Part shown: one piece after another, positions 50,985 to 62,682 of the stretch
Layout of the letters: each line of letters starts with the position of its first letter
Numbering within the stretch: the stretch's first letter is position 1
Source: Closterium sp. NIES-65
Lineage: Eukaryota > Streptophyta > Zygnematophyceae > Desmidiales > Closteriaceae
Direction: 5' to 3'
Assembly: GCA_948144175.1 (NCBI GenBank)
Contig: CANXME010000106.1
Span: forward strand, 3,968,001-4,032,000
DNA: 64,000 nucleotides
The notes under the pieces: generated by a model
Databases searched by the model: none
Seen by the model: only the letters and a program-made list of their open reading frames with translations
Told to the model about the DNA's origin: nothing
Program-made: the position numbers and the translations under genes

Positions 50985-53900
50985 ACGGAGCACCGGTTGA
51001 AGGCCGGATAGTGCACCGCCTTCGTCAGGAAGTCGGCCTGCTACTCAGCGGTTGGGATGTACTTCAACGAAAACTTCCCGCGCTTCACCATGTGCTGCAG
51101 CCAGGCTTGTCGCCGCTCCATGTGCTTGAGGTTGCCTGTCAACCCCATGCCTTTGGCGACCGTGATGCCCGACTTGTTGTCCACCCGAAGGACAGTCGAC
51201 TTCCCGGCATCCAGCTGCCGGAACTCTGCAAGGAGGAAGCGAAGACGACGTCCCTCCTTACCGCCTTCTGTGGCCGCCACGTACTCCGACTCGATCAACG
51301 ACTGCGTCGCGCACTTGATGCGCTGGCTCGACCAGGAGACTGCGGCCCCTCCATAGACAAACATGTAGCCTCCCGTGCTCGTCCGTGTCTGCTTGTCACC
51401 GGTGTCGTTGGCATCCACGTAGCCAACCAGCTCCAGTGACTCTGGTCCACCGCCGAACTCCAGGGCGTTGTCACGCGTATTGGCAAGGTAGGCGAGGCAG
51501 CGGTCGACCTCGCGCCAATGCTAGTCGCTCCTCACCGTGAGGCCGCTCCCGGCCCGAGGTACTTCTGCACCAGCGAGATCTCACGCAGCTCGAAGGCGGC
51601 CTCCAGCAGCTCCTTCAGCATCTCGTCACTACTGCTGGCGGCGAGAAGGTCGTCGACATAGACCAGCACCCAGCAGGTCACTCCGTTGTCGCCAACCTTG
51701 AAGTAGAGAGCCTCATCGACCTGACTCTTCTTCCACTCGGTGCCAACCAGCACGTCGCTGAGCGCCAAGTACTTCAGCAGTGGCGACTGCTTCACCCCGT
51801 ACAAGCTCTTCAGCAGCTTGCACACCCGGCCGGTCCCGTTGTTGAAGCATTCCGGCTGGGACATGTACAGCACGCAGTCGAGCCTGCTTTGCAGGAAGGC
51901 GTTTTTCATGTCCAGCTGCATCAGGTTGAGGTTGAGGACGGCGACGATGCTGAGGAAGATCCTCAGCATGACATAGCTGCCCACCGGCGCAAACGTCTCG
52001 TCGTAGTCGGAGCCATACACCTGAGTGAAGCCCTTCACGACCAGCCTTGCCTTCTCGTGCTCGACGGTCTCGTTGATGTGGTACTTCGTCGTTAGCACCC
52101 ACCGGTTCTCGATGATGTTCACCCCCGGCGAACGTTCGACCAGCTTCCAAGGGCCCATGTTGATGAGGCTGCAGATCTCCTCCTCCATGGCGGCCTTCAC
52201 CGCCGGGCCCTTCCAGCTCGCCAACGCCTCCTTCACCGTCATCGTCAAGATGTCCCAACGGTGCTCGGGGTCGGCATGCATGTCTGGGTCGAGCTCCGGA
52301 AACTCCTCATCTTCCTCTGCGTTGTCATACGCCATGTCGTTTTCATCCACGTCGTACACCGTGGTGAAGGCAGTGGGGACGAAGAAGTCAGGTGGCCTCC
52401 GAATTCAGCCTGACTTCCGAGGTCCAGGCTGAACCTCCACCACGTCGCTGTCGGTGGACTCCTCGGCGTCCTCTTTTTCGTCACCGGCTTTGCTGCCCTC
52501 AGCGGCCTGCTGCACCTCTGTTGGTGTCCCAGCCGACTTCTCCCCTACGGTCGGCTCTCCTGCCGACTGCCTGGTTGCCGACTGCTCCGTGGTCGGCTTC
52601 ACCGCTGCCTGCGCCCCTGTCAGCTGCTGCCGGGCTGGTGCTTGCGTCGCTGACTTCACCAAAGTCGGCTGCACCTCCTCGGCCTGGTCCGCCCTCGACT
52701 TCACTCCCACGTCGTCGTGCTGCTCATCACGTCGGCCACCGGCAATGCCCTTGGCTGGCGCCGAAGGCGACGTCCCACTTCTCCCCTCATCGCCGAAGGC
52801 CGACACCGAAGTCAGCCCACGCAGGTCGGCCACAAGAGGAGGGGTAAGAGGGGCAGGGGAGGGGAAGGTAGAGGGGACATCATCGACATCCTCGGCAGCA
52901 GGCTCACCAACCTCGGCGAGCAAGGGGAGCGTTGCCGTCGAGGTGTCCGTCAGCGGGGAGGCCGGCGTCCGTCCTGACACCGGCCCGTGCGCCGACTTCC
53001 ACACCTCCAGCGACATATCCTCGTAGAATACCACGTCCGACGTGGTGGCCAGCCGGTTGTCGGCGATGTGGAGGAGCTCCCAGCCCTTGCTCTCCTCTGA
53101 CACGCCGAGGTGAAGGCCCCACCTGGCCTTTGGCTTCAGCTTCCCACCACGCTGCTGCTCAAGGACCAAGAACTGCGCCATGCAGCCCCACGCCGCGCCA
53201 TCGACAAGTCGGGCTTCGTCCCGGTGAGGAGCTGGTACGGCGTTGTCCCCGGCGGCAGCGTCAACCTCTCAAGGCAGTTGCGGACCCAGACGGCCCGCCG
53301 CAGAGCGAGGTGCCACCAGTGGTGCTGCACGCCCATGTGCAGCGGCATCGTCCGCACCGACTCCACCACCGTCCTCATCTCCCGCTCCGCCATGCTGTTC
53401 TGCTGCGGGGTGTACGGGCAGGTCAGGTCGTGGACGATCCCCTTGCCATCCACAGAGTCGGTGAACTTCTTCCCGAGGAACTCCCCTCCTCGTTCCGAGT
53501 GCAGTATTAGCACCGACTTCTTCGCCCGCCTCTCCACCAACACCAGCCACTGCTGGAACTCTAGTAGCACATCCAACTTCTTGGCAACCGGCCTCACCCA
53601 CAGGTAGCGGGTCTTGCGGTCCTTCACCAGCAAGAAGTACAGGCTGCCGTCCTTGCAGCCGCGCGTAATGGCCCACACAAGTCGATGTGCACGATGGCCA
53701 GCACGTCGTCGGCGTCGGAGCCTTGGTCGGGGAAGGTGTGCCGCGCCAGCTTCCCGCTGACGCACGAGACACACGGTGAGTCAGCGCCCGACGCCGACTT
53801 GGGGTCCAGCCCCTTAGCGACCTCGTGCTTTGCCGAGCTCCGGATGATGTCCATGCCGACGTGTGCAAGCCTCGCATGCAGCCAGTCCGGCGTTGCCTTT

Positions 53901-54655
53901 GTTGCCGAGACAATCGCCCTTAGGGCCATGACCTCTGTCGTTGGTCACGCCGACCTCGTTGAGCAGGTGCGCAGGTCGGTGCAAAGGACTCGCCCCGTAT
54001 AGGACGCCCGACCGAGGACGTCTCCCGCCGCCGAGACGAGCAACATTCCGTTGCTGTCCTCCTGCAACTTCACGCCCTTCTCCTTCAGCTGACCGGCCTA
54101 AAGTAGGTTCGCCTGCACACCCGGGACGTAGAGCACGTCGGGGATGAGCATCTGCTTTCCGGCCTTTCCTTGCAGAGCGACAGTGCCGCGGCCCTGGACG
54201 TCCTGTAGCGCCCCATTGAAGCCGCGCACGTGCTTAATGTCGCCGCGCGGCCGCACGTCGACGAAGACCTCCTTCATTCCCATCAGGTGGTGTGAGCAGC
54301 CGCTGTCAAGCAGGACCATCGACTGGTTCGCCTGCATAGCTGCCGCCACCGCCTGGAAGTCCTCACCGGCCTCTGGTGCAAGCGAGACGGTCGGCTCCAC
54401 CACATCGACAAGCGAGCACAGCGCCGCCTTGCCGTCTCGCATCTTGCCGCCAGCAGAGGAGTCGGCGTCCTTCGCCGAGGTCGACTTCATCGACTGCGTC
54501 TCCTTGCGAGGCTTGTTTCCTCCTCGACGAGGACGACGACCGCCAGACCTCCCGTGGTCTCCCTTGGCGTCGTCGTCGTCGGAGTCACTGCTACCACCAC
54601 CGCCAGACTGCCCGCGCTGCCCCAGTCGACCACCTTGCTTTGTCGGGGCGACGAA
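50985..54655 (-). pseudogene. Copia C polyprotein, degraded
   Basis: From right to left: gag Arg/Gly tail (near 54600), protease (VLLDSGCSHHLMG near 54310), pre-integrase (WLHARLAHVGMDI near 53880), integrase (IVHIDLCGPL, LHSERGGEF, PQQNSMAEREMR), Lys/Glu/Pro-rich linker, RT (NIIENRWVLTTKYHINETVE, KNAFLQSRLDCVLYMSQPE, LVYVDDLLAAS) and RNase H (DANDTGDKQTRTSTGGYMF, CATQSLIESEYVA, ending ADFLTKAV near 51000). Several stops and shifts break it. It is a different lineage from A, B, E and F. Its 5' end is cut by element E at 54657. Confidence 0.87.
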
Positions 54656-54656
54656 G

Positions 54657-56275
54657 TGTCAGAAACAAGAAGTGGTTGAACTATGAAACATTAAAGTACA
54701 AGTATGAAACCCTAGAGTTGTGTACCCCCTAAAGGCTAACCCACTATAGCCTACACAGCAATAACATATATATAAATGTTTGACACACCCCCATAGGCAA
54801 AATGGGGGAGAGCAAGGGGTCACAAGACCAGTCAAGAAAGGCAAGCAAGCCCAGGGAAGATCACAACGTCACCACACACTCTGAGCACAAGCAAAGGGCC
54901 ACAAGGCCATTTCACATGCAGAGGCATATATGCAACACAAACAGCAAGGTGATCTCAACCTAGCAGAGCAAACAGGCAAGTGTATATATATAAAGATCAC
55001 AGTAAAGTCAAAGTCTACAGCAAGTGAGGAAAAGTGGGCACCAGCCCCAGCATAGTGCAGAAGCGCTGATGATCACCAGGCTGAAGTGCCTTGGTGAATA
55101 TATCAGCGGTGTTGGCCTGAGTGGCCACGTAACGCAGACGAAGCTGACCGCGCTGCTGCAGCTCTTGAGCCAGGAAATAACGCAGAGCGATGTGCTTCGT
55201 TCTGTGCTCCAGTCTGTGCTCCTCACACAAGGCAATAGCAGCCTTGTTGTCAACGTACAGCACTAGAGGAGAACTAGGCCGCTCTCCCAGGTTGGTCAAC
55301 AGGTAGGTGAGCCAGCGTAACTCCTGTGCAGCCATGGCTGTGGCGTAAATCTCAGCCTCACAACTGGAGCTGAGAACTGAAGACGAACGCGTAGAGCGCC
55401 ACAAAACTGAGCCAGAGCAAAGACTGAAGGTGTAACCCTGTGACGACCGCTGAGTAGCCTGGTCGTCAACCCAAGAAGCGTCTGAGTGCCCAGTGAGAAC
55501 AACTGAGCTCCTCCCTCCAAGCACGAGCCCCATGCCTGATGTACTGCACAAGTAGCGGACTACCCTCTTAGCAGCATCCCAGTGCACCTTTCGGTGCCTG
55601 CCAGGAGCCACGTGGTGGGCCAAAAGGCAAAGAGGATATGCTAGGTCAGGACGAGTGCAAGTCATCAGGTACATGAGGCAACCAACTAGCTCTGGGTAAG
55701 GACCACTCGGCTCTACGGACTCATCCAAAGGCAGAGCTGAGAGCGAGTGACCTATAGCCAGAGGAGTGGCCTGTGCTGAGGACCAGGTGAAGCCGAAGCG
55801 CTGAAGGACCTGCTGCACCATGTGTGACTGAGTCAGTGTGATGGTGCGGCGTGCTCTGTCCCGGGTGATCTGCAAGCCAAGGTAGCTGCGCAGTTCACCC
55901 TGGTCTGTGCACGTGTGTCTCTTCTTCAGCTCCAACTTCACGTGGGCGAGAGCCTCAGTGTCAGCAATGGCAAAGACCAAGTCGTCGAGGTACACGAGGA
56001 TGTAGAACGGCGGCAGCAAAGTGTTGGTGCACATAAACAGCGACGGGTCAGCAGTAGAAGAAGCGAACCCAAGTGCCGCAAGAGTAGTCCTCAGTGTGTC
56101 GTGCCACTCACGTGGCGCCTGGCGGAGACCGTAGACCGGCCGCCGGAGGCTCCACTAGGTACCAGGAGGAAACGACCCAGTGAAGCCAGGAGGGCGGCAC
56201 AGCCAGATCTCCTCGTGCAGGCTGCCCTGCAAGAAAGCTGTGCTGAAGTCAAGAGAATGAAGCTCGTAGTCAAGC
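54657..56275 (-). mobile_element. Copia E, 3' part with 129-bp LTR
   Basis: The LTR at 54657-54785 reads TGTCAGAAAC to GTTTGACA. In element orientation its words (GTGTAGGCTATAGTGGG, GGTACACAAC, CTTGTAC) match the LTR of Copia A. A G-rich tract (TGCCTATGGGGGTG on the minus strand) precedes it. Coding follows to the right until about 56275, where element F's LTR cuts into RT. The 5' half and 5' LTR are not in the window. It entered the gag region of Copia C. Confidence 0.85.
55015..56270 (-). pseudogene. RT and RNase H of Copia E
   Basis: An open frame of 339 residues (56034-55015) runs from LVYLDDLVFAIADTE (RT, YLDD rather than the YVDD of its relatives) through RSYLGLQITRDRARRTITLT to a complete RNase H (HSDASWVDDQATQRS, SSCEAEIYATAMAAQELRW, LYVDNKAAIAL, NTADIFTKALQPGDH). 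Upstream to 56270 further RT codons (LDFSTAFLQGSLHEEIW) lie in frames broken by a stop near 56155. It is the best preserved RNase H of the short-LTR family here. Confidence 0.9.
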
Positions 56276-56639
56276 TGAGCAGTGAGAAAATGGATGCGAA
56301 TGGATTGACTAAGGGAAAGTTGGGTACAAGTACAAACCCTAGAAAGTCGTACCCCATATGTGCTACCCCAATATAGCCTACAACAGCTATGTCATATAAA
56401 TCTGACACACCCCCATAGGCAAAGTGGGGGAGAACAAGGGGTTACAAGACCAGTCAAGTAAAGCAAAGCAAGCTCACGGTGGATCACAAAGTCACCACAC
56501 ATTCCGAGCACAAGTTCAAGGCCACAAGACCAGTTCATATGCAGGATTGCACATATATATATAAGGCTAGACAAGCAAGAGCAGGTGTATATATATATAT
56601 ATGTAATAGTACAAACAAAGTCAAGTGGTGAGCAAGTGA

Positions 56640-59600
56640 GGCAAGGCAGGCACAATACCGAGCTGATGATATCAGCAGTGTTGGCCTCAGAGGCCACGTA
56701 CGCAAAGCGCAGCTGACCACGCTGCTGGAGCTCACGAGCAAGGAAGTAACGAAGAGCAATATGCTTCGTTCTGTGCTCTAGTCTCTGCTACCGACACAAG
56801 GCCAGCATGGCCTTGTTGTCTACGTACAGTACTGGAGGAGAACAAGGCGGCTCTCCGAGGTCAGTCAGCAGGTAGGTGAGCCAGCGAAGCTCCTGTGCAG
56901 CCATGGCTCCTGCGTAGATCTCAGCCTCACAACGAGAGCCAAGAGCAGAAGACGAGCGGGTAGCCCGCCACGAAACAGAGCCGGAACCAAGGCTGAAGGT
57001 GTAACCCTGTGACGACCGCTGTGTAGCCTAGTCGTCAGCCCAGGAAGCGTCTGCGTGCCCAGTGAGGACCACTAGACTCTGCCCTCCAAGCACAAGCCCC
57101 ATGCCCGACGTACTGCACAAGTAGCGCAACACCCTCTTCGCTGCAGCCATGTGCTCTGGTCGGTGTCTCCTAGGAGCAACATAGCGTGCCAAGATGCTAA
57201 GAGGGTATGCAAGGTCAGGTCGTGTGCAGGTCATCAGGTACATGAGGCAGCCAACAAGCTCTGGGTACGGGCCACTCGGCTCTACGGACTCATCCGAAGG
57301 CAGAGCTGAGAGCGAGTGGCGAGTAGGCAGAGGAGTGGCCTGAGACGAGGAGTACGTGAAGCCAAAGAGCTGAAGGACCTGCCGCACCATGTGTGACTGA
57401 GTTAGGGTAATGGTGCGCTGTGCTCTGTCCCGGGTGATCTGCAGGCCAAGGTAGCTGCGCAGTTCACCTAGGACTGTGCATGTGTGTCTCTTCTGCAGCT
57501 CGGACTTCACGTGGGCGAGTCCAGCAGTGTCAGCTGTGGCAAAGACCAAGTCGTCGACGTAGACGAGGATGTAGAACGGCGGCAAAGAAGTGTCGGTGCG
57601 CAGAAACAGCGACGGGTCGGCAGTAGAGGGAGCAAACCCAAGAGCCGCAAGTGTAGTCCTCAGTGTGTCGTGCCACTCACGCGGTGCCTAGCGGAGACCG
57701 TAGACTGGCCGCCGAAGGCTCCACTGGGTGCTAGGAGGAAAAGACCAAGTGAAGCCAGGTGGGCGATGCAGCCAAATCTCCTCGTGCAGGCTGCCCTGCA
57801 AGAAAGTTGTGCTGAAGTCAAGAGAGTGCAGCTCGTAGTCACGGTGACTAGCTATGTGCAGCAGTACCCGAAGAGTGGTCATCTTCGGGGTGGGAGAGAA
57901 GGTCTGAAAGTAGTCAACTCCCTGCCACTGACTGAAGCCACGAGCCACGTTACGCGCCTTGAAGACAGGCGGAGAACCCGGCGGCCGCTTCACCCTGAAA
58001 ATCCACATGCCTGTGACGATGTTCGCCCCAGGCGGGGGAACATCGTCAACGTAGGTGCCTGTGGACTTCTAGGAAGCCATCTCTGTGTCCATAGCTGCCT
58101 GCCACTGAGAGGAGTAGGGACCCTCTATCGCCTCCGCATAAGAGCGCGGAGTCGGGATGTCAAGTGCATCCGAGTCTCCCTCAAGGGTAAGCAGTTCGGA
58201 CATGAGATGAGGTGAAGCAGCAGCCAAACACTGGAACTCCTCCTGCCTGTCCTCAAGGACGTCCGTGCCAAGGGCACACTCACCCCTGACGGACGGAGGA
58301 CAGACAGACTCAGACTCAGCGACAAGACTAGCAGCGTAGTCTAGACGACAGCGAGCAGCAAAGTCGACGAGCTCAGCAACTAGGGCAGACGCAGCAATGG
58401 ACTCAAAGGAAGGGTCAGTGACGACACTAGCAAGGAGACGCGTGACAGAAGGACTGGCAGCACGAAGAGAGTCCGACTCCAGGTTGGGAAGAGCAGGAAG
58501 AGAGGACTCAGGAGGATAAGGCAAAGGGGCACGCAGAGGAGCAGTGGACGGACGCAGAGACATCCGGTGCGTGCTAGGGACAGGAGGAGGACGCTGACGC
58601 GAACCACGACCACTAGTGCGAGCAGGACGGATAGGCGACGCAGGGCGAGACCCAGGCTCACGATGCTCAGCAAGACCTCCAGTAGGACCAATGTAAGGAG
58701 AAGGAGCAGGGAGTGGGGAGGCCGGCAGTAACTGTAACTGTGACGGGACAGGCTGTGGACACTCTAAGGGAGGAGGAGGACCAGTAGAAGGCCGAAGACC
58801 AAGAACCTGCTGAAGGAGTGGAACAAAGTACGGCCATGGCCGCGCGGCGACTCCACACACAGAAGGGACAGCACCAGTACCCCCAGTGGTAGCACCAGTG
58901 CCAGCAGCACCTCCAGCTCCAGCACCCCCAGCAGCTCTAGTAGCGCCAGGACCTCCAGCAGCACGAGTAGCACCCCCAGCAGGACCGCCTCCAGGACCGA
59001 GAGCAGTAGCCTTAGCGCCAACACCCTCAGCAGCTCTAGCTCCAGTCGTCCCGCATGCCCTGCAGCTCCAGTCTTCCCAGTACGAGCACCTCTGGGACCC
59101 GCAACACCTGCACCCTCAGTATCCGAAGAACCTCCAGCTCCAGCAGCACGCCTCCAGCGCTGGGCAAACCACTCGCGCTGCTACTGTGGAGAGAGTGGCT
59201 CCCGCCGAGACGAAGCACCTGGAGAACCTCCAGGCACAGTACTGCCAGACGCGACACGAGTAGGCCCAGCTCCCTCAGGCTCCGCACCCCCAGGCTGAGC
59301 ACCTCCAGGCGTAGCACCCCCAGGCTCAGTACCCCCAGTCATAGCACCCCCAGGCTCAGCACCCCCAAGCGTAGCACCGCCAGGCTCAGCACCCCCAGTA
59401 GTAGCACCCTCAGGCTCAGTACCCCCAGGCGCAGCACCCACACGCTCAGCACCCCCAGATTCAGCACCCCAAGGCTCAGCACCCTCAGCAGCACCAGAGT
59501 CACCAGCAACCTCGACAGGCTCGACTGCGTCTACCTGGGACACACCTGAAGGGGCAGGACCCTGAGGGGGGAGGGGGTCTACCGGGGGAGGACCTGGCAC

Positions 59601-61219
59601 AAGGAAGCGCGGTGGCGGGGGGAGGGACGAAGTGCGGTAGGGGAAGAGGCGGTAGTAGGGGACCGACTTGTCAAACGTGACGTCCTGGTAGGACAGAACA
59701 CGGCGAGAGGTGGGGTGGTAGAACTGCCACCCAGGCGCGTCAGGGGGGAAGCCAAGGAAGACGCAAGGAGTAGCACGAGGGGACAGCTTGTCCGCAGACA
59801 AGTCGCGGACAAACGCCCGAGATCCCCAGACACGGAACGCAGACGCATCGCCAACCTTTCCGGTCCACAGCAAAGCTGGGGAGGTCTCCGGCATGGAGAC
59901 CCTGGGCTGAAGGTTGATCTGATGCGCCGCGTACCGAACAGCAAACGGCCACAGAAAATGGGGGGCAGCCGCATGGATCATGGACGTACGAGCAATGTCC
60001 ATGACCATGCCAATGCGGCGCTCAGCAATCCCAATTTGCTGTGGAGAGTCCGGAAGCGTGAAGGTCTGGCAGATGCCTCGTGCACGACAGTAGGCTCGCA
60101 GAAGTTCAGAGGAGAGCTCTCCGCCTTTGTCAGAGTGCAGACGCAGAATTGGAAAGTCCGAGTCGAAGCTCTGCCTGAGCTGGAGACGAGCGGCGCGGAT
60201 CCAGTCGATCAACACCTCAGTGACACCACCCTTGTTGCGCAAGGGTAATACTGTGGAGTAACGCGAATAGTCGTCAACCACCAGCAGGAAGTAGCGCTCG
60301 TGACCCTGTCCACGGACGCGGGCTGGGCCCCACACGTCCATGTGAAGTGTCTGCAGCGGGGCCTCTGCCGGAGGAAACTGGGAGGAGTGAGGGGCAGCCC
60401 GCTGGCGCCCCTCGATGCAGGGGACGAGGGCAGGGGTGGGGGAAGGGGAGGGAGGGACCGGGGAAGACCAGAGACAAGGACACGGGAGGCCATGCCTTGA
60501 AGACAAAGCAGGGAGGGGTGACCAAGGCGGTGGTGCCAGAGGAGAGTCTCGTGAGACAGGAGGCGACACGAGCAGGGGGCAGACTCAGGACCAGACCTGG
60601 ACGCTGTAGCAAACACCTGACCCGACGTAGCTACCTGACCAGACGCAGTGACAGGAGGAGACTCAGTGGTCAGTGTGTACAGGCTCAACCCCGGCTGACG
60701 TGTAAACGTGGCCAGGTGTCGGCCTGTACGAGCGTCCGTGCAGTGGGTGACCCGCTGACTCGCAGAAGTGAACTGGTGAGCCCCCACATCCTGTAGGTCA
60801 GCACCACTCACCAAGTTCGTAGAGAACGAGGGGAGGTAAAGACCAGACAGGGTGCCAGAGGGGGCCGCCGGACACGGGAGGACAGTGGAGAAGTGAGCAA
60901 GGACAGGACCCCCAGAGGGGTCTGCCAGAGAGACTGCAACCGGCCGACCAAGCGGCGTGAGTGTGGTGCGGTCTCGAAAGAAGGAGCGAGAAGCCCCTAA
61001 GTCAAGGGTGAAGGTGTGGGAGGCCGAAGCCGACGCGGTACCTGAGAGAGCAGACTCACCAGCACCTGAGGAAGCAGACGCACTGGCACCTAGAGCAACA
61101 GCCTCGCTAGCACCTAGAGCAGCAGCCTCACCAGTACCTAGAGCAGCAGTCTCAATGCCCGGGTCGGGCAGAAAATACCGGTAACAGCCACCCTCATCAC
61201 TAATAGTCACAGCATACAT
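56640..61219 (-). pseudogene. Pol of Copia F
   Basis: Protease (TLDLGASRSFFRD near 61000; the active site reads D-L-G instead of D-S-G), pre-integrase (WHHRLGHPSLLCL near 60540), integrase (LHMDVWGPARV, VDDYSRYST, HSDKGGELSSE, PQQIGIAERRIG with Asn changed to Ile), a Gly/Ala/Glu/Pro linker of about 10-residue repeats (59250-59480), RT (GMWIFRVKRPPG, LDFSTTFLQGSLHEEIW, VYVDDLVFATADT) and RNase H (HADASWADD near 57040, then broken). Stops at about 57690, 58070 and 57028 and frame changes near 60240 and 59180 disable it. Confidence 0.9.
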
Positions 61220-61257
61220 GGCAGCAAGAATAGCATCAAAGTCAAGGTCAAAGATAG

Positions 61258-61913
61258 CTAGTCCCGCCTAGACAGCTCGCCCAAGCAAGGGATCTCAGTG
61301 GCCTCAGGGAACTGGTGATGCAAAGCGTCCGTCAGGCGGCCAAAGCAGCGCTGGGTGGAGTGCGCACCCCCGCACTGCTCACCTGCGCGGTCGGCGGTGC
61401 GTAGGACGTAGGTGCACGGACCAGTACCCCCACCCCGCTGGCGTGCAACGTACCACAATCAGAGCTGCTGAGGGGGGGGGATGTCACGAGTGCGCTGCTG
61501 CTGCTGGCGTTGACCACCACCGGAGCCGACCCTCTGCGTAGCGCCACCCCGACCAGCTCCGCCTCCTCCGCCGCCGCCTCCTCCTCCGCCGCCACCTCCG
61601 CCACCTCCGCCCCCACCGCCACCGCCGCCTCCGCCTCCGCCTCCACTGCCGCCACCGACACCTCCACCCCCGCCACCACTCCTACCACCACCCCCACCCC
61701 CTCCACTGCCGCCACCGCCACCTCCGCCACCCCCGCCAGCCCCTCCAGCGCCCTTGCCCCCCTTGCCCTTGCCGGTGCGGCGTCTCCCGCTCGGGGCAGA
61801 CGCAGCGCCGACCGACTTGAAACCAACGAGGTCGGTCGCAGCAGCAGAGGCAACAGAGGGCAAAAGGGGGTAGGGGGAACACCCCTCCAAGACGGGGGTG
61901 CAAGGGTCACCAC
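61258..61913 (-). pseudogene. Gag remnant of Copia F with Gly-rich repeat
   Basis: One frame (61890-61459) encodes almost pure Gly, from trinucleotide-like CCGCCACCTCC runs at 61560-61740. The other, longer frame gives Val/Ala/Glu repeats. Near 61440-61350 is CTYVLRTADRAGEQCGGAHS plus TQRC, the same variant zinc knuckle as in Copia A and B. The gag core is not recognisable. Confidence 0.65.
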
Positions 61914-61944
61914 GAGAGGCTCCTACAACGACAATGTGTTATAG

Positions 61945-62680
61945 TCACAGTAGGCTCCAATGTGCCTAAAACGAAAGATAGAGTGCACAGTCAGATTTTT
62001 GCATAGCGGCTTCAAACGTTCATGGCGTTCTGGTCACAGCATTAAATGACTTGATTCAACTTGGATCTGGAGCGTCTTATTGTTGCCTACACTAGGCAAT
62101 TTAGATCGCACGATTTGACCAAGTATGGACGACACAGCGTCGGTTTGAATGAACGGCACTATGGCAGCCACTATAGTCTTAGAACACAATATAGGAAGAG
62201 TTAGGGAGAGTTACGAGTTGGGAATGACTCCCAGCTCCTACAAACCCCAAGAGCCGAGGTACAGTGATGTGGAACAGTGCCACACTGTCCCCAACCATGA
62301 AGGGTCTCGAAACTACCCTTCACTAGGGCCTACACCAAGTGAAATGTTACACTACACAAAGTAATGTAACTATCTTCAATATCTTGGGGTGTACCTTTTT
62401 TTTTTTTCGCTGGCTTCGCGATTACTTGAATGTTGACGCCAGGGCTCGGGTTCTTCATCACAAACTCATCGTTGAGTTCTTGATGGGTCTGCTGCACACA
62501 CCTGCGATTGGCCGAACGTTCGACAAGCGACAAAATAGAAACCGCGCACGACAAAATAGAAACCACGCGGGACATACAAAACGACCACGTTACACGCGAC
62601 TAGCGATAATTCGCTATTGACTTGACACACACACTTGACATCATCACCCATCATTCACACACTATTATAAGCATGAAATA
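61945..62680. other. Unassigned spacer between Copia F and G
   Basis: A/T content is higher than around it, with a T run at 62396-62408. GACAAAATAGAAACC is doubled at 62529-62566. No LTR pair, ORF or RNA gene is supported. It may contain the trailer of element G. Confidence 0.5.
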
Positions 62681-62682
62681 TA

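Larger units (their letters stand above)
56276..61940 (-). mobile_element. Copia F, inserted in E, 5' end not found
   Basis: The 3' LTR spans about 56276-56407 (TGAGCAGTGAG to TCTGACA), next to the G-rich tract (GCCTATGGGGGTG on the minus strand), and is about 132 bp. Coding order from right to left is gag, protease, integrase, RT, RNase H. No matching LTR or primer site is seen at the right end near 61940, so it is truncated or rearranged there. The sequence is close to Copia A in every domain. Confidence 0.8.

Noticed and set aside
61945..62680. A 5' LTR for Copia F to the right of its gag
   Set aside because: No sequence matching the 56276-56407 LTR and no TATCAGAG-type primer site could be found there.
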